Notes under the pieces: model-generated | Database searches by the model: none | Seen by the model: the letters and a program-made list of their open reading frames with translations, nothing else | Told to the model about the DNA's origin: nothing | Part shown: one piece after another, positions 8,907-20,799 of the stretch | How positions within the stretch are numbered: position 1 is the first letter of the stretch | How the letters are laid out: each line of letters starts with the position of its first letter | Translations under genes and position numbers: made by a program | Source: Caenorhabditis remanei | Lineage: Eukaryota; Nematoda; Chromadorea; Rhabditida; Rhabditidae | Length of the DNA stretch: 64,000 nucleotides | Assembly: GCF_010183535.1 (NCBI RefSeq) | Contig: NC_071331.1 | Location: 18,538,001 to 18,602,000, forward strand | Reading direction: 5' to 3'

Positions 8907-11389
8907 ATGAACACTGAAAATATGGAGAACGAAGGTCTGCCGGTTGACTCGACATTCGGTGAAAACTGGCATGGAGTTCAAAAAGTAAAAACGGACGATC
9001 GGTAAGAATTTATTACAATAACTGCTAAATGCGCAATTTAATTATTCAGACAATGTATGGGAGATGCAATGAATGTCGAAGAAAGTCGGGATGAGGCGGG
9101 AGAAACAGAAGAAACAAATGAGGAGATTGAATATGAAGAATCAGAAGGTGTGGCAGATGAAGAAGATGAAGAAGAGGAGAACGATGCATGCCTTGAATCA
9201 TGCGACAATGATACAGATTATTTAAAGAATAACAAGGTTGGTTTGTGTACAAAATAAACAATTTCTATTGAATGCTTCGTTATTCCACTAGCGATGGCAG
9301 AAAGAACTTTATCGTCTGCGTCTTCGCGTTATCATTTTTTTCTTCCTCACACTAAATATTGGTTTCTCTCTCACTCTCATAAGCCCCCTTTCTTATATAT
9401 GAGACTTTTTAAATTCTAACAACTGAAAAATGAGTTTCAAAGTAAGATTATTCATTGGGCTTACTTATCCCTAACTCTCTTCATTCAGATTCTCTCCCTC
9501 GATAAACTGGAATCGGAAATGAAAGAGATAATCTCAGATGTTGAGACTATTCTTGAAGTCAGCACTGGAATCTCTCAGAACTTGCTTCAAAAATTCCGAT
9601 GGAACAAAGAAACTCTATTGGAAAAGTTCTACGGAAGTGATGATACCAACGAGTTTCTAATGAACCAAAACGTGATTCCAAGTGATCCTGAAGATTTTCC
9701 ATCTGAAGAAAACACGCAATGCGCTATTTGTTTTGATGACGAATCCGTGCTTACTGGTCTCTCTTGCAACCATCAATACTGTATTGGATGCTGGAATTCA
9801 TATTTGACTCAGAAGATTGTTGATGGAGAGACTGAAATTAGTTGTATGGCTCCCGAGTGTACGCTGCTTTTTCAGCCGGAGCAGGTACTCTATCAGCCGG
9901 AAAGACACATTTTCATAGTTTTTCGTTTCCAGATCACATTCTACATCAATGACCCAACTGTCATGTCGATGTATCGAAAAGCAGTTGTCAGTAATTATGT
10001 AGACACAAATAGACTGCTGAAATGGTGCCATGGAGCAGGTTGCGAGAAGGTTATCAAGGTGAAGAGAAGCTTTAAACCAAACAAAATACGCTGAATTGCC
10101 TTTCTTTTTCCAATTTGAGACATTTTCTGATAGGTGGTGTACATGTACGTTACTTTAAAACAGCTTCTAGAAGTGCCTGCAATTTATACTTTCGAAAAAG
10201 GCAAGAGACGCAGACAACTCTGAAAAACATCCGTCCTTTTTGCCACATCAAGGCCCAGCTCGGCCCGAAGTCCCGGGTATTTTGGCGCCAAAGTGAACAT
10301 TTCAATTTTTTCGAATTTTTTCGCTAAAAAGTCAAATTTTCGACTATCATTTAAAATTAAAAGAAATTCTGAAAAAATCAGCAAAAATTTTCACATTAAT
10401 GATAATCTGAAAAAATACAAAAAGAAATAGGAAAAAGGGTAATTTTTGAATTTTGAAGCCGGGCCTTGACAAGTATAATAAAAACGTATTTATTTCAATT
10501 TCTAGGTTCCGCATGCATCAATTCGACATGTCGCCTGTTCATGCGGATCACAATTCTGTTTCTCTTGCAACAAAGACTCGCATGAACCTGCCAGCTGTCA
10601 TATTTTGACACATTGGCTGAAAATGGATGACCAAGAATCATCGAAATGGATTCTCTCGAATACGAAAGATTGTCCGAAATGCCAGGCGCCAATTGAGAAG
10701 AACGGAGGATGCAATCATATGACTTGCACGAATAGAAACTGTCGATATGAATTCTGTTGGCTGTGTATGGGTGATTGGAGAAATCATCAGAATTGTAATC
10801 AGTGGGTTTTAGTTGATGGATGTAATATTGAGTGTTTTGTTCCAGATACCAACCGAATCCTGATTCAAAACGTGAGAAACATCTGGCTAACTTGGAGAGA
10901 TACGCTTTTTATAACGGACGTTATTTGGCTCATCAACAGAGTTTGAATTTGGAGGAAAATGTAAGATTTATGTGATAAAAAGAGTTTTGTTATTTAGTTA
11001 GATATTTTCAGCTCCGCGAAGAGATCAAATCGAAAATGAGCAAACTTCAAGAGTTCTTTGCTCTCTCCAAACCGGAAGTACTATTCCTCCAGAAGGCGTT
11101 GAATGCACTCTCCCAGTGTCGTCGTACTCTAATGTATTCATACGTTTTCGCATTTTATCTCGAACCGAATTTCAATTCAATCATCTTTGAAGCGAATCAA
11201 CAGGATTTGCAATCAGCAACCGAACAACTTTCGGAGATTTTAGAGAGAAAGTTAGAGGACGATGACTTGGATTCGTTGAAACAGAGAATTCAAGACAAGT
11301 ATCAATACGTGGAGACGCGGAGAAAATGTTTGTTGGATCATTGTGCTGAAGGAGAAGAAAAAGACGATTGGGTATACATTGAATACTGA
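8907..11389 (+). CDS. Ariadne-1-like RBR E3 ubiquitin ligase, intact copy
   Basis: Seven exons (8907-9001, 9050-9236, 9489-9884, 9933-10058, 10506-10801, 10846-10960, 11012-11389) encode 530 residues, close to human ARIH1 (557). In order: an acidic Asp/Glu-rich N-terminus, UBA-like segment, RING1 (CAICFDD ... CNHQYCIGCW), IBR (NRLLKWCHGAGC ... CSCGSQFCFSC), RING2 (CPKCQAPIEKNGGCNHMTC ... FCWLC) with the thioester cysteine in GGCNHM, and the Ariadne autoinhibitory domain (CRRTLMYSYVFAFYL). Such ligases act with UBE2L3-type E2s and neddylated cullin-RING ligases. The intron at 10059-10505 is enlarged by a repeat. It lies downstream of two catalytically dead paralogues in the same orientation. 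Confidence 0.92.
10243..10470. repeat. Small inverted-repeat element in the RBR copy 3 intron
   Basis: The large fourth intron of the intact RBR gene has CAAGGCCCAGCTCGGC near 10248 and the near-inverted GCCGGGCCTTG at about 10457-10467, enclosing an AT-rich block with repeated TTTTTCGAATTTTTTCG-like sequence. This looks like a miniature inverted-repeat element. No target duplication was identified. Confidence 0.45.
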
Positions 11390-11536
11390 TTCTGTTATGT
11401 AAATGCTCTCTTTTGTAATAACTTTCATTCTCTAGCTCCCGTTGAGTCTCCTGGTAATAACGTTTTTTGTTATCTTCTCTCTTTCGTTGTTGTTAATATC
11501 ACAAAATTTATTAAACTGAAAAATATTAAAAACATA

Positions 11537-12564
11537 TCAAGACTTGAAGAAGAAATATCCGCCACCATCGGTCTTCTCATCGGCTCCTTCTCCAATCGGT
11601 GTTCTCGGTGGACATGGACAATATTGCGCGTCTTGCCCAGGTTGTCCATCATCTCCAAGAACTCCTGGCGACCCTTCATCTCCTGGTTTTCCTGGATTCC
11701 CTGGTGCTCCCATTGGTCCGACTTGTCCTGGATCTCCTTGTGTACTTTCTCCAGGAATACCATCTGGACCCGGTGGGCCTGGTGGTCCGGGAGGTCCAAC
11801 TGGACCAGGAAGATTTACGGAATGTTGTCCAAACTCTCCAGGTATTCCACTTTTACCTTCACAACCTGGACGTCCATCTGGTCCGGGAGGACCTGGTGGG
11901 CCAGGAGGTCCTGGAAGTCCTGGATTTGGCCCATCCCCTGGTTTTCCTGGTAGTCCAATCTGCCCATCATATCCGGGAGGTCCATCTGGTCCAGGAGCTC
12001 CAGGTGGTCCAGCCGGACACTTCACACATTCTCCATTGGTGGCTTCCATAGCCATTTGACGCATTGCATCCATTCCTGGTCCACCATCAGTTCCAGGTTC
12101 TCCAGGTGTTCCTGGATCTCCTGGAGATCCAATAGGACCTGGGGGACCTGGTGGACAATTGGAGGTAGGTTGGGCGCAGTCTCAAGGTAGAATTTATCGA
12201 TTTGGGTGATTTTAAGAAAATAAACTCACTGCATTGTTGAGATTGGCCACCAGCAACAGAAGCGCCACCATCGAATTCATAACCAGCTTGCTTCCTTTCC
12301 CTTCCCAAATCTCTTCTCGTTAGAATTCTCATCGAATTCCCTTCTGAAACGTGCATTGTTTTCCAGGCGTCGTCAAAATATCCCTGCAAATGATGTTAAA
12401 TTGGTTCAATATATCAGAGAAAAACTCACTCTGAAATCCCCCAAATCATCGAAAATTTCGTTGTGAAACTCATTGATTCCTACCAAAATCGACACAGAAA
12501 CACAAAGAGATCCGAAGATGGAAGCAGCTGATGCAATGATGATACAAGTGACTAAACGGATCAT
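11537..12564 (-). CDS. Cuticle collagen
   Basis: Three exons (12564-12430, 12383-12230, 12180-11537) encode 310 residues. An N-terminal hydrophobic segment (about 5-30) is followed by the collagen N domain with DDAWKTM and a basic cleavage region ([10 protein letters not shown]), the cysteine pair before NCPPGPPGP, Gly-X-Y blocks split at CVKCPAG, and a C-terminal YCPCPPRT cluster with a short non-collagen tail ending YFFFKS. It resembles the 3.3-4.6 kb collagen in domain order and in the EGN..R / DDAW region but lacks the Ala/Glu-rich tail. The third-exon acceptor (CTACCTTGAG) is weak for this genome. The product should be a secreted structural cuticle component. Confidence 0.92.
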
Positions 12565-12887
12565 TTTTTGGAAGTTGGAGGGTATCGGAGATGGTTTTAT
12601 ACCTAGTCATTTGCTTGAGAACAAACCAGAAAAGAAATAAAAGTAGCCCCGCGGAAAACGGGGCTAATTGACAAGACCAGTTTGTTTCCGTTTCTTTTAC
12701 CTCTTTCCGACTACAAGTATGTTTATTATCAGATGACTTGATGGTAATGGGTTTGCATTGAAAGAATTTCGTGCGAAGATAGAAAAAAAACCCAGTCACT
12801 TTCAGAATCATCAAAAACATTTATTCTAACCATTAATTGAAAAGCAATTACAATAAAGAAAATTACAAAGAAACAGTTGGGTTTTCC
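12565..12887. other. Collagen 5' flank
   Basis: No gene is seen. It contains the presumed promoter of the minus-strand collagen and the 3' end of the receptor-L-domain gene. TTATC/GATAA-like sites occur near 12720. Confidence 0.35.
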
Positions 12888-13916
12888 TTAAATATGCTTG
12901 TCTTTTGGTGTTTCGATAGTGGCGGAAGGTGTCGTGGTTCCACTCGCTGGCGTTCTCGGTCCGAAGTCTGTTCCAATCGGGACATCAGTCATCACCTTGT
13001 TAGTTTTCTTTTCCTCACGAGCCTTCTTTGCACGGCGTTCTTTCACACAATACCAAAATAGAAACCCGTCCACGATTGTGAAAATAACCGCGATTACAAT
13101 CATGATGATTGCCCCTGTCTGCGAGTCGGAACTTTCTTTTTTGTTGTTGAACTGATAGAACTCATTGGAACAAACTTTGTTCCGCAAATGGCTTTTTCGA
13201 GCAATTAGTTCCAATTTGATGAAGTCATCGAACCTGAAAATAGGGAAAATGTTAGGACAACTTTGTTGTTTTTTGTTTTCTTAGGTACTGTTCCTACAAC
13301 TGCGCTCCACCGAAATCCCCTTGCAACAAAATGTCTCTTTTTCTCTGAGTCTCTCAATTTCGCACACAGTTTTCTTCGGTTTCGGTAGAGCGCGGTTGTA
13401 AGAAGCGTGCCGTGCTAAAATTTGAAATTGATGAAACTTACGAATCGGTTTCCTCCCTAAATGCCTTTGCGAAGTGATCGTTTTCGAAAACGATATCCTT
13501 CTCCTTCTCCTTGCCTTTCAACTCTCCGAGAGAAGTGAAATTCAGTCGTTTCAAATTTTTATTCTTCTTGAATAGCATTGCAGGACCATTCGAATTTTGA
13601 ATCCTCTCAACGTGCTTTAAATAATCGAACGTCTCAAGGTCAGTTTCGATCACTTCAATTCCAGAGGCTATGTAGTTGATATTTTTTACTTTTTCTCTGA
13701 CCATTTTTTCTGAAAATTCAAGCAGTTTTCAGATTTCAGAAAAGTATAGAACTCACCATCTTGATTTCCTTTGAAAACCAACGGATTCTTCTCAATCTTA
13801 GTGCAATCATCATCCAGATCTTGAACCTCCTTTCCAGCGCAAGTCTTATCCCCGCTGACACCAACGAATTGGAGAATAAGTAGAGAAGAGAGAAGCATTG
13901 AGTTCATATTGAACAT
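12888..13916 (-). CDS. Receptor-L-domain single-pass membrane protein (irld-like)
   Basis: Three exons (13916-13757, 13709-13442, 13233-12888) encode 257 residues. There is a signal peptide (MLLSSLLILQFVGVSG), cysteines before the L domain (CAGKEVQDLDDDC), and one leucine-rich block of the insulin/EGF receptor L-domain type (GIEVIETDLETFDYLKHVE ... LFKKNKNLKRLNF). A transmembrane helix follows (AIIMIVIAVIFTIVDGFLFWYC) and then a basic, Ser/Thr-rich cytoplasmic tail of about 60 residues. Nematodes have many such irld-type genes, expressed often in sensory neurons; no kinase domain is present here. The second intron contains a MITE copy (13281-13418). A paralogue with a conserved promoter starts at the right edge of the window. 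Confidence 0.78.
13281..13418. repeat. MITE family A, copy 1
   Basis: About 138 bases forming a near-complete palindrome with ends TTAG and GTGCCGTGCTAA and the internal blocks CCTACAACTGCGCTCCACCG and GAGCGCGGTTGTAAGAAGCG. It lies in intron 2 of the receptor-L-domain gene. The same element occurs six more times in this window. Confidence 0.85.
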
Positions 13917-14100
13917 AATTATCCTGCACGTTTTGCTGAATATTTAAATAGGATTCGGAATTTTCGAAATTGGCTGAACTGATCGTTTCTATCGGACAAA
14001 TCGACAGAGAGTGACGTGGCAAGTGTGGCAAGATGGGCGGCTCATTCCGTCGGTGGCGATGGGAGCTCACGTGGAAAATGTTTAAAAGTTCACGTTTTAT
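13917..14100 (-). promoter_or_regulatory. Promoter of the receptor-L-domain gene, conserved with 63825-63992
   Basis: Read on the minus strand, this segment matches the last about 170 bases of the window in the other orientation. Both hold CCACGTGA (an E-box, CACGTG), CTCCCATCGCC, GCCGCCCATCTTG, CCGAATCCTA and GATAATTATGTTCAA. Strong conservation of noncoding sequence between two copies suggests shared regulatory sites or a recent duplication. Confidence 0.7.
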
Positions 14101-16098
14101 TTTTCTCTTTTTCGTGTAATTCAATAAATTGAAATCTGGTTTGAAATAAGAAATTTTACAGTTTTTTAAACTGTTAAAGTATGTTTGATTAAAACTGAAA
14201 ATGTTCGAATCTTTCATCTTCGAACTTTGATTTTTCAAGTATGTTTTTTCTACGAAAAAAGGATTCAAGTATCATCTGATTTGCTTGATATTTATCTTCA
14301 TGTGCAGTCTTCTCTTTTTCAGTAAGAAATCTCTGGAGAATCAGAAAAACATTATTGAATAATACATTCTTCTTCTTCTCACTTTTTCCCAATATGTCGT
14401 TATAACTTTTGCAGTTTTTGGTTTCTGGTGAGATTTGTGGTAGGTCGAAGTTCAGGAATTTCAGTTTGTTGTTGTTTTTCCGAGCTCAATTTTTTCCGTT
14501 GAATCAGTTCAAAAATGTAGAAAATGGCATTAATGGAGAAAAAATTTTGGCTGTATTTATGAAACAATGATATCTGAATTCAAGTCTTCAAGAATATTAC
14601 AGAAAAAAAAAGAATCATATGACCTTTCAAAATAAATGTTTGTATTTCGTTATTTCAGGTTTTCGTTTTTCCTGACTTGTCTTTAAATACTTCAAGAGGA
14701 GATTATACCTTTTTGCCTTTTTTGACGCTTTGAAGCCTCATAACTCGGTTTAGACTAATTTTCGGATCAGGCCCCAAGAGACATTTCTCTTGTGCTCAAA
14801 CTTCTCAAACTTCTGAGCTGATTCATATAAAAATTTCGATTTTTGGAAGAAACTAATATCAAATTTCTTGATAATTCATAACATTTTGATCTCCCGTTTC
14901 TCTGCAGCTTCTAACTAATTATAAAGTTCAATAATTAAGTTTAGCAAGTCATCATAATTAGATAATTAGAGACCTAGAGGAAATTATTTCGTTGAACTTT
15001 GCAAACTTTTAGTTAATAGTTCTTCAGAAACTGAACTTTTTATTCAACTCGATTTTTTCTGGTTTCAATTGTTTTGAATCTGAATCTGAATCCCTTTCCC
15101 TTATCCCCAAAAATGAAAATCTAGATAATCTAGATGTTCTTTCATCTAAAAGCTCCATGAAAGTTGATTAGTCGGATGGATAAGCAATCAACTATCCGAG
15201 AAGAAAATGAAGATAGAAAATCTAATAAGAAGAGTACACATATGACTCAAATACTATTACAACTCCTCCTTTTTCAGTGCGTGTTCAGAAGGATTTGCTC
15301 TTTTTTTTCGATGAAAAATTCTGAGATTCAGAACATCCTGAGCATGCTGTACGAAAAATGTAAAAACCGTTCTAAAAATAATGAAAATTACTGCTGAAAT
15401 TTTCAAAAATTAAGTGACAAAAATAGCGATTTTTCCTGAATTTTTCCTATTTTTATCCTTTTGCTAATTTTCTACTCAAAACAGGTTTCTGGGAGTCTTT
15501 CCTTGAAATAATTACAGTTTTGATACAAATTCAAGACTTCTGCCTCCGAAAAACTCTTTTTTTTTCAGACAGTTTCCTGGACTTTTTTTGATTTTTTCGG
15601 TAAGAAGTTCAGCCCAGATCACAGCCCAGATCCGTAGGAACATTTTCACCATAGAGACTAAAAATTCATCAGAAGTTCAAACTGCCCACACGTTTTTGTC
15701 TTTTCGACACGTATAGCAACTCGGTGGGGTGTCTAATGGACCTATTCACAAGGTAGCAAAAAACCATAATGGGAGGGACCTATTGAATGAAGCAGTCATT
15801 TTTCATTATTTTTAGTTTTTCGAGCAGGATTTTCCATTTTCTTTTTTTGCTCATTTTCATCTTGAATCTAACCTCATACAGTTTCTCTGAAATTTCAGAT
15901 ATTTTGTTTTCTTGTTAATGAATTCTTAATATTTGGTCTGGGATCTCACTCACTTTCTCTATTTATAACAACATCTTGTCACTTATCAATTCATAGTTTT
16001 CGTTTTTTGTTCCCAGTTTTTGGTCTTTTCTTCTGAATACACTGTCAGTCACGCAGCATTATTTCCTATTCTCACTAGATTTTTCTCAAAGAAAACAG

Positions 16099-16290
16099 GT
16101 CTGACTATGATATTTCAGATGTAAAAGTCTCGAAATTGAGAGATAAGATGTTCTGATTCTCATAAATTCTTGTATGTCTAACTGTGTGTCTGTCAGTGTG
16201 TCCGGATGTCCGGATGTCCATCGTTCTGTTTATTTTCCAGAATTTCAGTTCAATCGTAAAGTAACTTCTCTCAATTTCCCACCAATGTTC
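16099..16290. repeat. Direct repeat, uninterrupted copy
   Basis: This copy contains TCTGACTATGATATTT, then AAGATGTTCTGATTCTCATA, then CTAACTGTGTGTCTGTCAGT and TGTCCGGATGTCC, then CGTAAAGTAAC. The same order occurs at 17006-17600, where a foldback element splits it. Confidence 0.7.
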
Positions 16291-17076
16291 CCGGGCTTTC
16301 CTGAATGTACAAGAACACCTTGATGAATGAAAATGAATCACCGTTTTGTCTGCAAAATCTTCTTTTTTTCTGCAATTGACACTACTTCCCACTGTCTCTG
16401 TAATTTCTTGTTTCGATGGCCGTTACGTAAATTGGATTAAAGAAAAAAAAAGAGAAAATGTACTTGGCTTTATATTCAATTATCTAGCAGAAGGGCGTGC
16501 ACACTATCTGCTTTTGAAATTTATGCTCATTTTTCTTCTTTTTACGCTTTTTTGTTCTTTCCAATTAGCTGAGATCGGAAGTGGAGATTCTGAAATCGAG
16601 GAGATCTTAGGTTTATGGAAACGCGTCGGAGGTGCGCCAGGTCTGATTTCCAGGAATTTTCCTCACTACGAACCTACACCAAGTCATCTAAAACCCCATT
16701 AGTATTCGTATACATCCGTTCATAAAACATCAGAAAAATGACCATTAGTTCAATCGGATATGAACACGAGTGCGCTTGGAGTATAATCAAATCGAGAGCC
16801 TATGTCATAATCGGCTTCCGATTCAGAATTTGTTTTCTCTCTTTCTGCAAATGGAGGGCGTTCAAGGAGATCAATCTTGACTGTGCATGTATTTCTGTCA
16901 GTCCGGATGTCCAGTACACTGGTTGAAATCAAAAACACCAGAAATATATCCAAACGTTTACAACTCTGATTCCACGTCAACTGTTCCAGATGTCCAAACA
17001 AGTCTGACTATGATATTTTAGATATAAAAGTCTCAAAATTGAGTAATAAGATGTTCTGATTCTCATAGATTCTCAT

Positions 17077-17487
17077 ACAGTAAACCGCTCAAAATGTTGT
17101 AAACTTTGGCTGTTTTCAGTGGAAAATTACCAACTTTGTCAGTGTATTTCGGTCTCTCCTAATAGTCTGACAAACTTTATCTTGTATGGGTTAGACAGAG
17201 CAAAAATAACACATAATTTTTGTAGTTGACTATATTTTTTTATGGACACTACCATAAAAGTTACAGGGTGTCAAAGTGGAAAGCTCCAAAATTTCGCTAA
17301 GGAAATTAGTCGGCTGGCTTTGATTACCTGTAACTATCATGGTAGTGTACCTACGAAAAAATGGTCTACTACAGAAATGATGTGCTATTTTTGCTCTATC
17401 CAATCCATATAAAATAAAACTTGTCGGACAATCAGGTGACACCGAAATACACTAATAAAGTTGGTCATTTTCCACTGAAAACAGCAT
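17077..17487. mobile_element. Foldback (TA-flanked) element, copy 1, inside a direct repeat
   Basis: An inverted-repeat element with arms containing CGCTCAAAA, TTTTCAGTGGAAAAT and CAACTTTGTCAGTGTATTTC on the left and the complementary order on the right. The right terminus is missing compared with the copy at 19085-19522. The flanking sequence is continuous in the paralogous copy at 16099-16290, which gives the empty site. Confidence 0.7.
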
Positions 17488-18854
17488 GTCTAACTGTGTG
17501 TCTGTCAGTGTGTCCGGATGACCGGATGTCCATCGTTCTGTCTGTTTTTTTTAGAATTTCGGGTTAATCGTAAAGTAACGGGCTCCCTTTTCCCAATTTC
17601 CCATTAATTTCCTCCGAGATGACATCATCTCAACTTCTCCATTACATTTTCTCTCGATTTTTTTTTCTGAGAAGAATCTGAATCGTTGACTTCTGAATTC
17701 CTCCCGCCTATGATTCATTATTCTCTTTTTTCCTCTGAATATTCAATTCGATTGAAACTCACTCAACTAGACACTAATTGTTTCTTTCTCATTCTGTTTC
17801 AATCAAGATAATTCAAAGAATACGGAATATTTTATTCGAGCTTGATTTTTTGACTTCTTTCCATACAAGTCATTCTTTTTTAAATTTCTCCTGCTTCAGA
17901 TGGATTTCGAAAGTATAAATGCTGTGAACTTTTACAGTTTGTGCTCCCAAGACTATTTTCATCTGCCTCATGAAGCACGTACTCCATTCTGATTTTCAAA
18001 TTATTTATGTCACTATTATTATTATTACAAGCGCACGGCACGGAACATCTATTATTAGTGTAAATATATTCAGTTGAATATGTACATATAAGAGATGTCA
18101 ACGTGCTCGGGACGTGGAGAAAATGGGGATTTAAACTACAAAGGGAGGTCAGATTTAGATCTAGAAGGTAGTGGCGGAAAGTTCCCATTTTAGAATTTTT
18201 ACGTTCTAGAACTATTTAAAACTTAGAACCGCCTCTGCAAGTCAACCCATTTCTCATTGGATTTGCGTGCAAATGCGAAAAATGAGCTAAAATCGGCTAA
18301 AATCCAAAATTCGGTGTTTGCGAAGAATGTCCGAGACTTTACGCGAAATTTTGAAGTTTTGAAATTTCTCAAAAAGTTCACGATAGTTTTTGCTCTGTCA
18401 TCCCAAAAGGCTGTAATGACTTCGTCTTTTTCTAAATATAATAATAATACATGACAAATCAGGTACGGAGAGAGAGAGAGGTAAATAGAATTTACTCCTT
18501 GTAATTAACTTAACTGAAATTCGGTTACACACGACGTATTTCGACTATACAAATAATTATAGAGGCCATGGTTAGTGATCAAAATATTTGTGGGTGGTAT
18601 GTATTCGTAGTCTGGAAATGTATTGTTAGAGAGGGTGTCTGGATTGAAATGGAGTGTTCCGGGAGGGCATGTCCTTGGAATTTCAAGAAACCATCCAGTG
18701 ATTTCTGATTTGAATTATGCTAGCTCTACCTTCTTGAACTTTTCCTGATCAAATTGTTTTTTCTGGGATGCTATTTGTGATTCATACACATTTCAGATAG
18801 CTAATTCAATATAAAATGTTTTTCTAATCAGAAAAATGCCATTGAAAATGTGAT

Positions 18855-18874
18855 TTCTCTCTCTCTCTCTCTCT
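18855..18874. repeat. (TC)n microsatellite
   Basis: A simple dinucleotide run of TC in the gene-poor region. It has no evident function. Confidence 0.9.
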
Positions 18875-19084
18875 GATCTCTTTCCTATAATCCGAAACTC
18901 CCATATATTCCTGATTGATGTCATCACTAGTTTATTCCAAAACTCTTTAATTTCGATAAGTGCAGAGCTTTGGGATCCAGAGGATTGAACTTCTCGAGCC
19001 GGTCACAACCTGACACTGGATTATAGAGAAGATAAGAGAATATACAGATGCTAAAGGGAAGCAGTTTTGGAGGGTTACTGTAGT

Positions 19085-19522
19085 TACAGTACCGCTCAAA
19101 AGGTTGTAAACGTTGGCTGTTTTCAGTGGAAAATTACCAACTTTGACAGTGTATTTCGGTTTCATCTGATTGTCCGATAAACTCAATTTTGTATGGGTTG
19201 GACAGAGCAAAAAAGGAAATAATTTTTTTAATTGACCATTTTTTTGTAGGGACACTATCTTGAAAGTTACAGGGTGTCAAAGTGAAAAGCTCCAAAATTT
19301 CGCTAATGAAATTAGTCGGCTGGCTTTGACACCCTATAACTTTCATGATAGTATCCCTACAAAAAAATGATCAGCTGCAAAAACTATTTGCTATTTTTGC
19401 TCTTTTCAGCCCATATAACATTTCGTTTATCAGACAATTAGGAGAGACCGAAATACACTGTCAAAGTTGATCATTTTCCACTGAAAACATCCTAAGTTGA
19501 TAACCTTTTGAGTGGTACTGTA
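19085..19522. mobile_element. Foldback (TA-flanked) element, complete copy
   Basis: A non-coding palindromic element of about 435 bases, ending TACAGTACCGCTCAAAAGG on the left and CCTTTTGAGTGGTACTGTA on the right. The whole length folds back, with the centre near 19300. The flanking TA at each end fits a Tc1/mariner-type target-site duplication. Confidence 0.8.
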
Positions 19523-19802
19523 AGTTTACAGTGATTACTGTGATTACTGTAATTACTGTAATTCTGTATTCATAACGATGGAGTGGTAGTTTCTAGTGAT
19601 GTTAATCTTCAACTTTGTGGAAATTGAAGCTAGATTCAACTTAATTTTTTTTTCAATAATTCTTGAAACATTAAAATTTTTCAAATGGTCGGTCTGTGTG
19701 TCTATTTGCCCTTCTGTTTCTAAACTAGATGATGGTTTTTTTTAACCAAAAACCAATCATTCTTTCTGACTGGAAAAGTCATTTTCAGGATCCGCCGAAT
19801 TG

Positions 19803-19937
19803 TTTCAGCACGACATGCTTCTTACAACCGCGCTCTACCGAAACCGAAAAATATTGCGTGCGAAATTTAAAGACGCAGAGAAAAAGAGACATTTTGCAAG
19901 GGGATTCCGACGGTTGCAAGAACTGCACCAAGCTGAT
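19803..19937. repeat. MITE family A, copy 2
   Basis: It has the TTACAACCGCGCTCTACCG block near the left end and GGTTGCAAGAACTGCACCAAGC at the right. This copy is more diverged than the others and is the only one of seven lying outside a gene. Confidence 0.75.
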
Positions 19938-20411
19938 AGTATTGTTTCTCTGTCTTCATATCTATCAGTGCATCCGTGTGTCCAGATGTCCTTCTATACT
20001 TTAAAAGTCTGATTATCCAGATGTCGCTACCCCTATGATCTACGGATTCCTCGTCACTCGAAGCCACACTTGACCTGAATCAGAACTAGCACACCCACAA
20101 CTACAATTTCATTGATTTCCGGGTACACTTGTGATTGTCTTCTTGATCTACAATCTCCTACCTCACCATCAGAAGACGTCACACGCCTTCTGATAACTGA
20201 ATTCAATTGTTTTCTCTCTCTATTTTCTTCCTCTTTTCCCTCTCGATATCCTCCCGAGAGAGAGAAAAAAATTAGTATTCTCGAACAAGTTGTTCCTCAT
20301 TTCTCTTATTTCCAGACAGATACTATATATTGTCTAGTGAACCTGAATAAAACAGAGATCGTTGTTTAGGTTTCATCGTATAGTTTCTGACTAGAATTAC
20401 CGAGAATTTTA

Positions 20412-20496
20412 AGAGAGAGAGAGAGAGAGAGAGAGGGGGAGAGAGCACAAAGAAACTAGTCACTCTCGTTTCTCTGCTCTCTCTCTCTCTCTCTCT
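20412..20496. repeat. (AG)n and (CT)n microsatellites in inverted order
   Basis: An AG run (20412-20434) is followed about 45 bases later by a CT run (20477-20496). The two could pair as a hairpin. They lie about 300 bases upstream of the small secreted-precursor gene. Confidence 0.8.
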
Positions 20497-20799
20497 GAAC
20501 TTTCCCCGAAATAACCAAAAACCCTCCCTAGGTGATCAGCTCAACACTGATGGTTTAGTATTTTTTGATATCATTTCGCTCAAAAAATGACGATCCAAAT
20601 CATGCCATCCTTCTTATCCTAAACTTCAGAAACTTTTCTCTAAATCCTTTCCTTCGCTTTCTCCCCCCTCTGCTTATGGATTTGTACTTGATACAACAAC
20701 ACGCCCCCCTCCCCCCGCTTCCCTAAGCCCCGCCCACTTTTCGCTCTCTTTAAATATTGAATTCTGAATTCATTTTATCTCGATTTTATATCTCAGAGC

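Larger units (their letters stand above)
14101..20799. other. Long gene-poor region with repeats
   Basis: No credible protein gene is seen in about 6.7 kb; open frames are short and AT-rich. It holds a direct duplication (about 16099-16290 and 17006-17600) whose second copy is interrupted by a foldback element, another complete foldback element (19085-19522), MITE family A copy 2 (19803-19937), pyrimidine and purine microsatellites (18855-18874, 20412-20434, 20477-20496), and dispersed GTCCGGATGTCC motifs. A C-rich block at about 20660-20740 may belong to the promoter of the next gene. Confidence 0.6.

Noticed and set aside
11544..12059. Plus-strand open frame with proline and glycine repeats opposite collagen 2
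   Set aside because: It mirrors the collagen repeat and its Gly-Pro pattern is an antisense artefact.
16346..16702. A 118-residue frame in the gene-poor region
   Set aside because: It overlaps repeated DNA, has no splice or start context and no recognisable domain.
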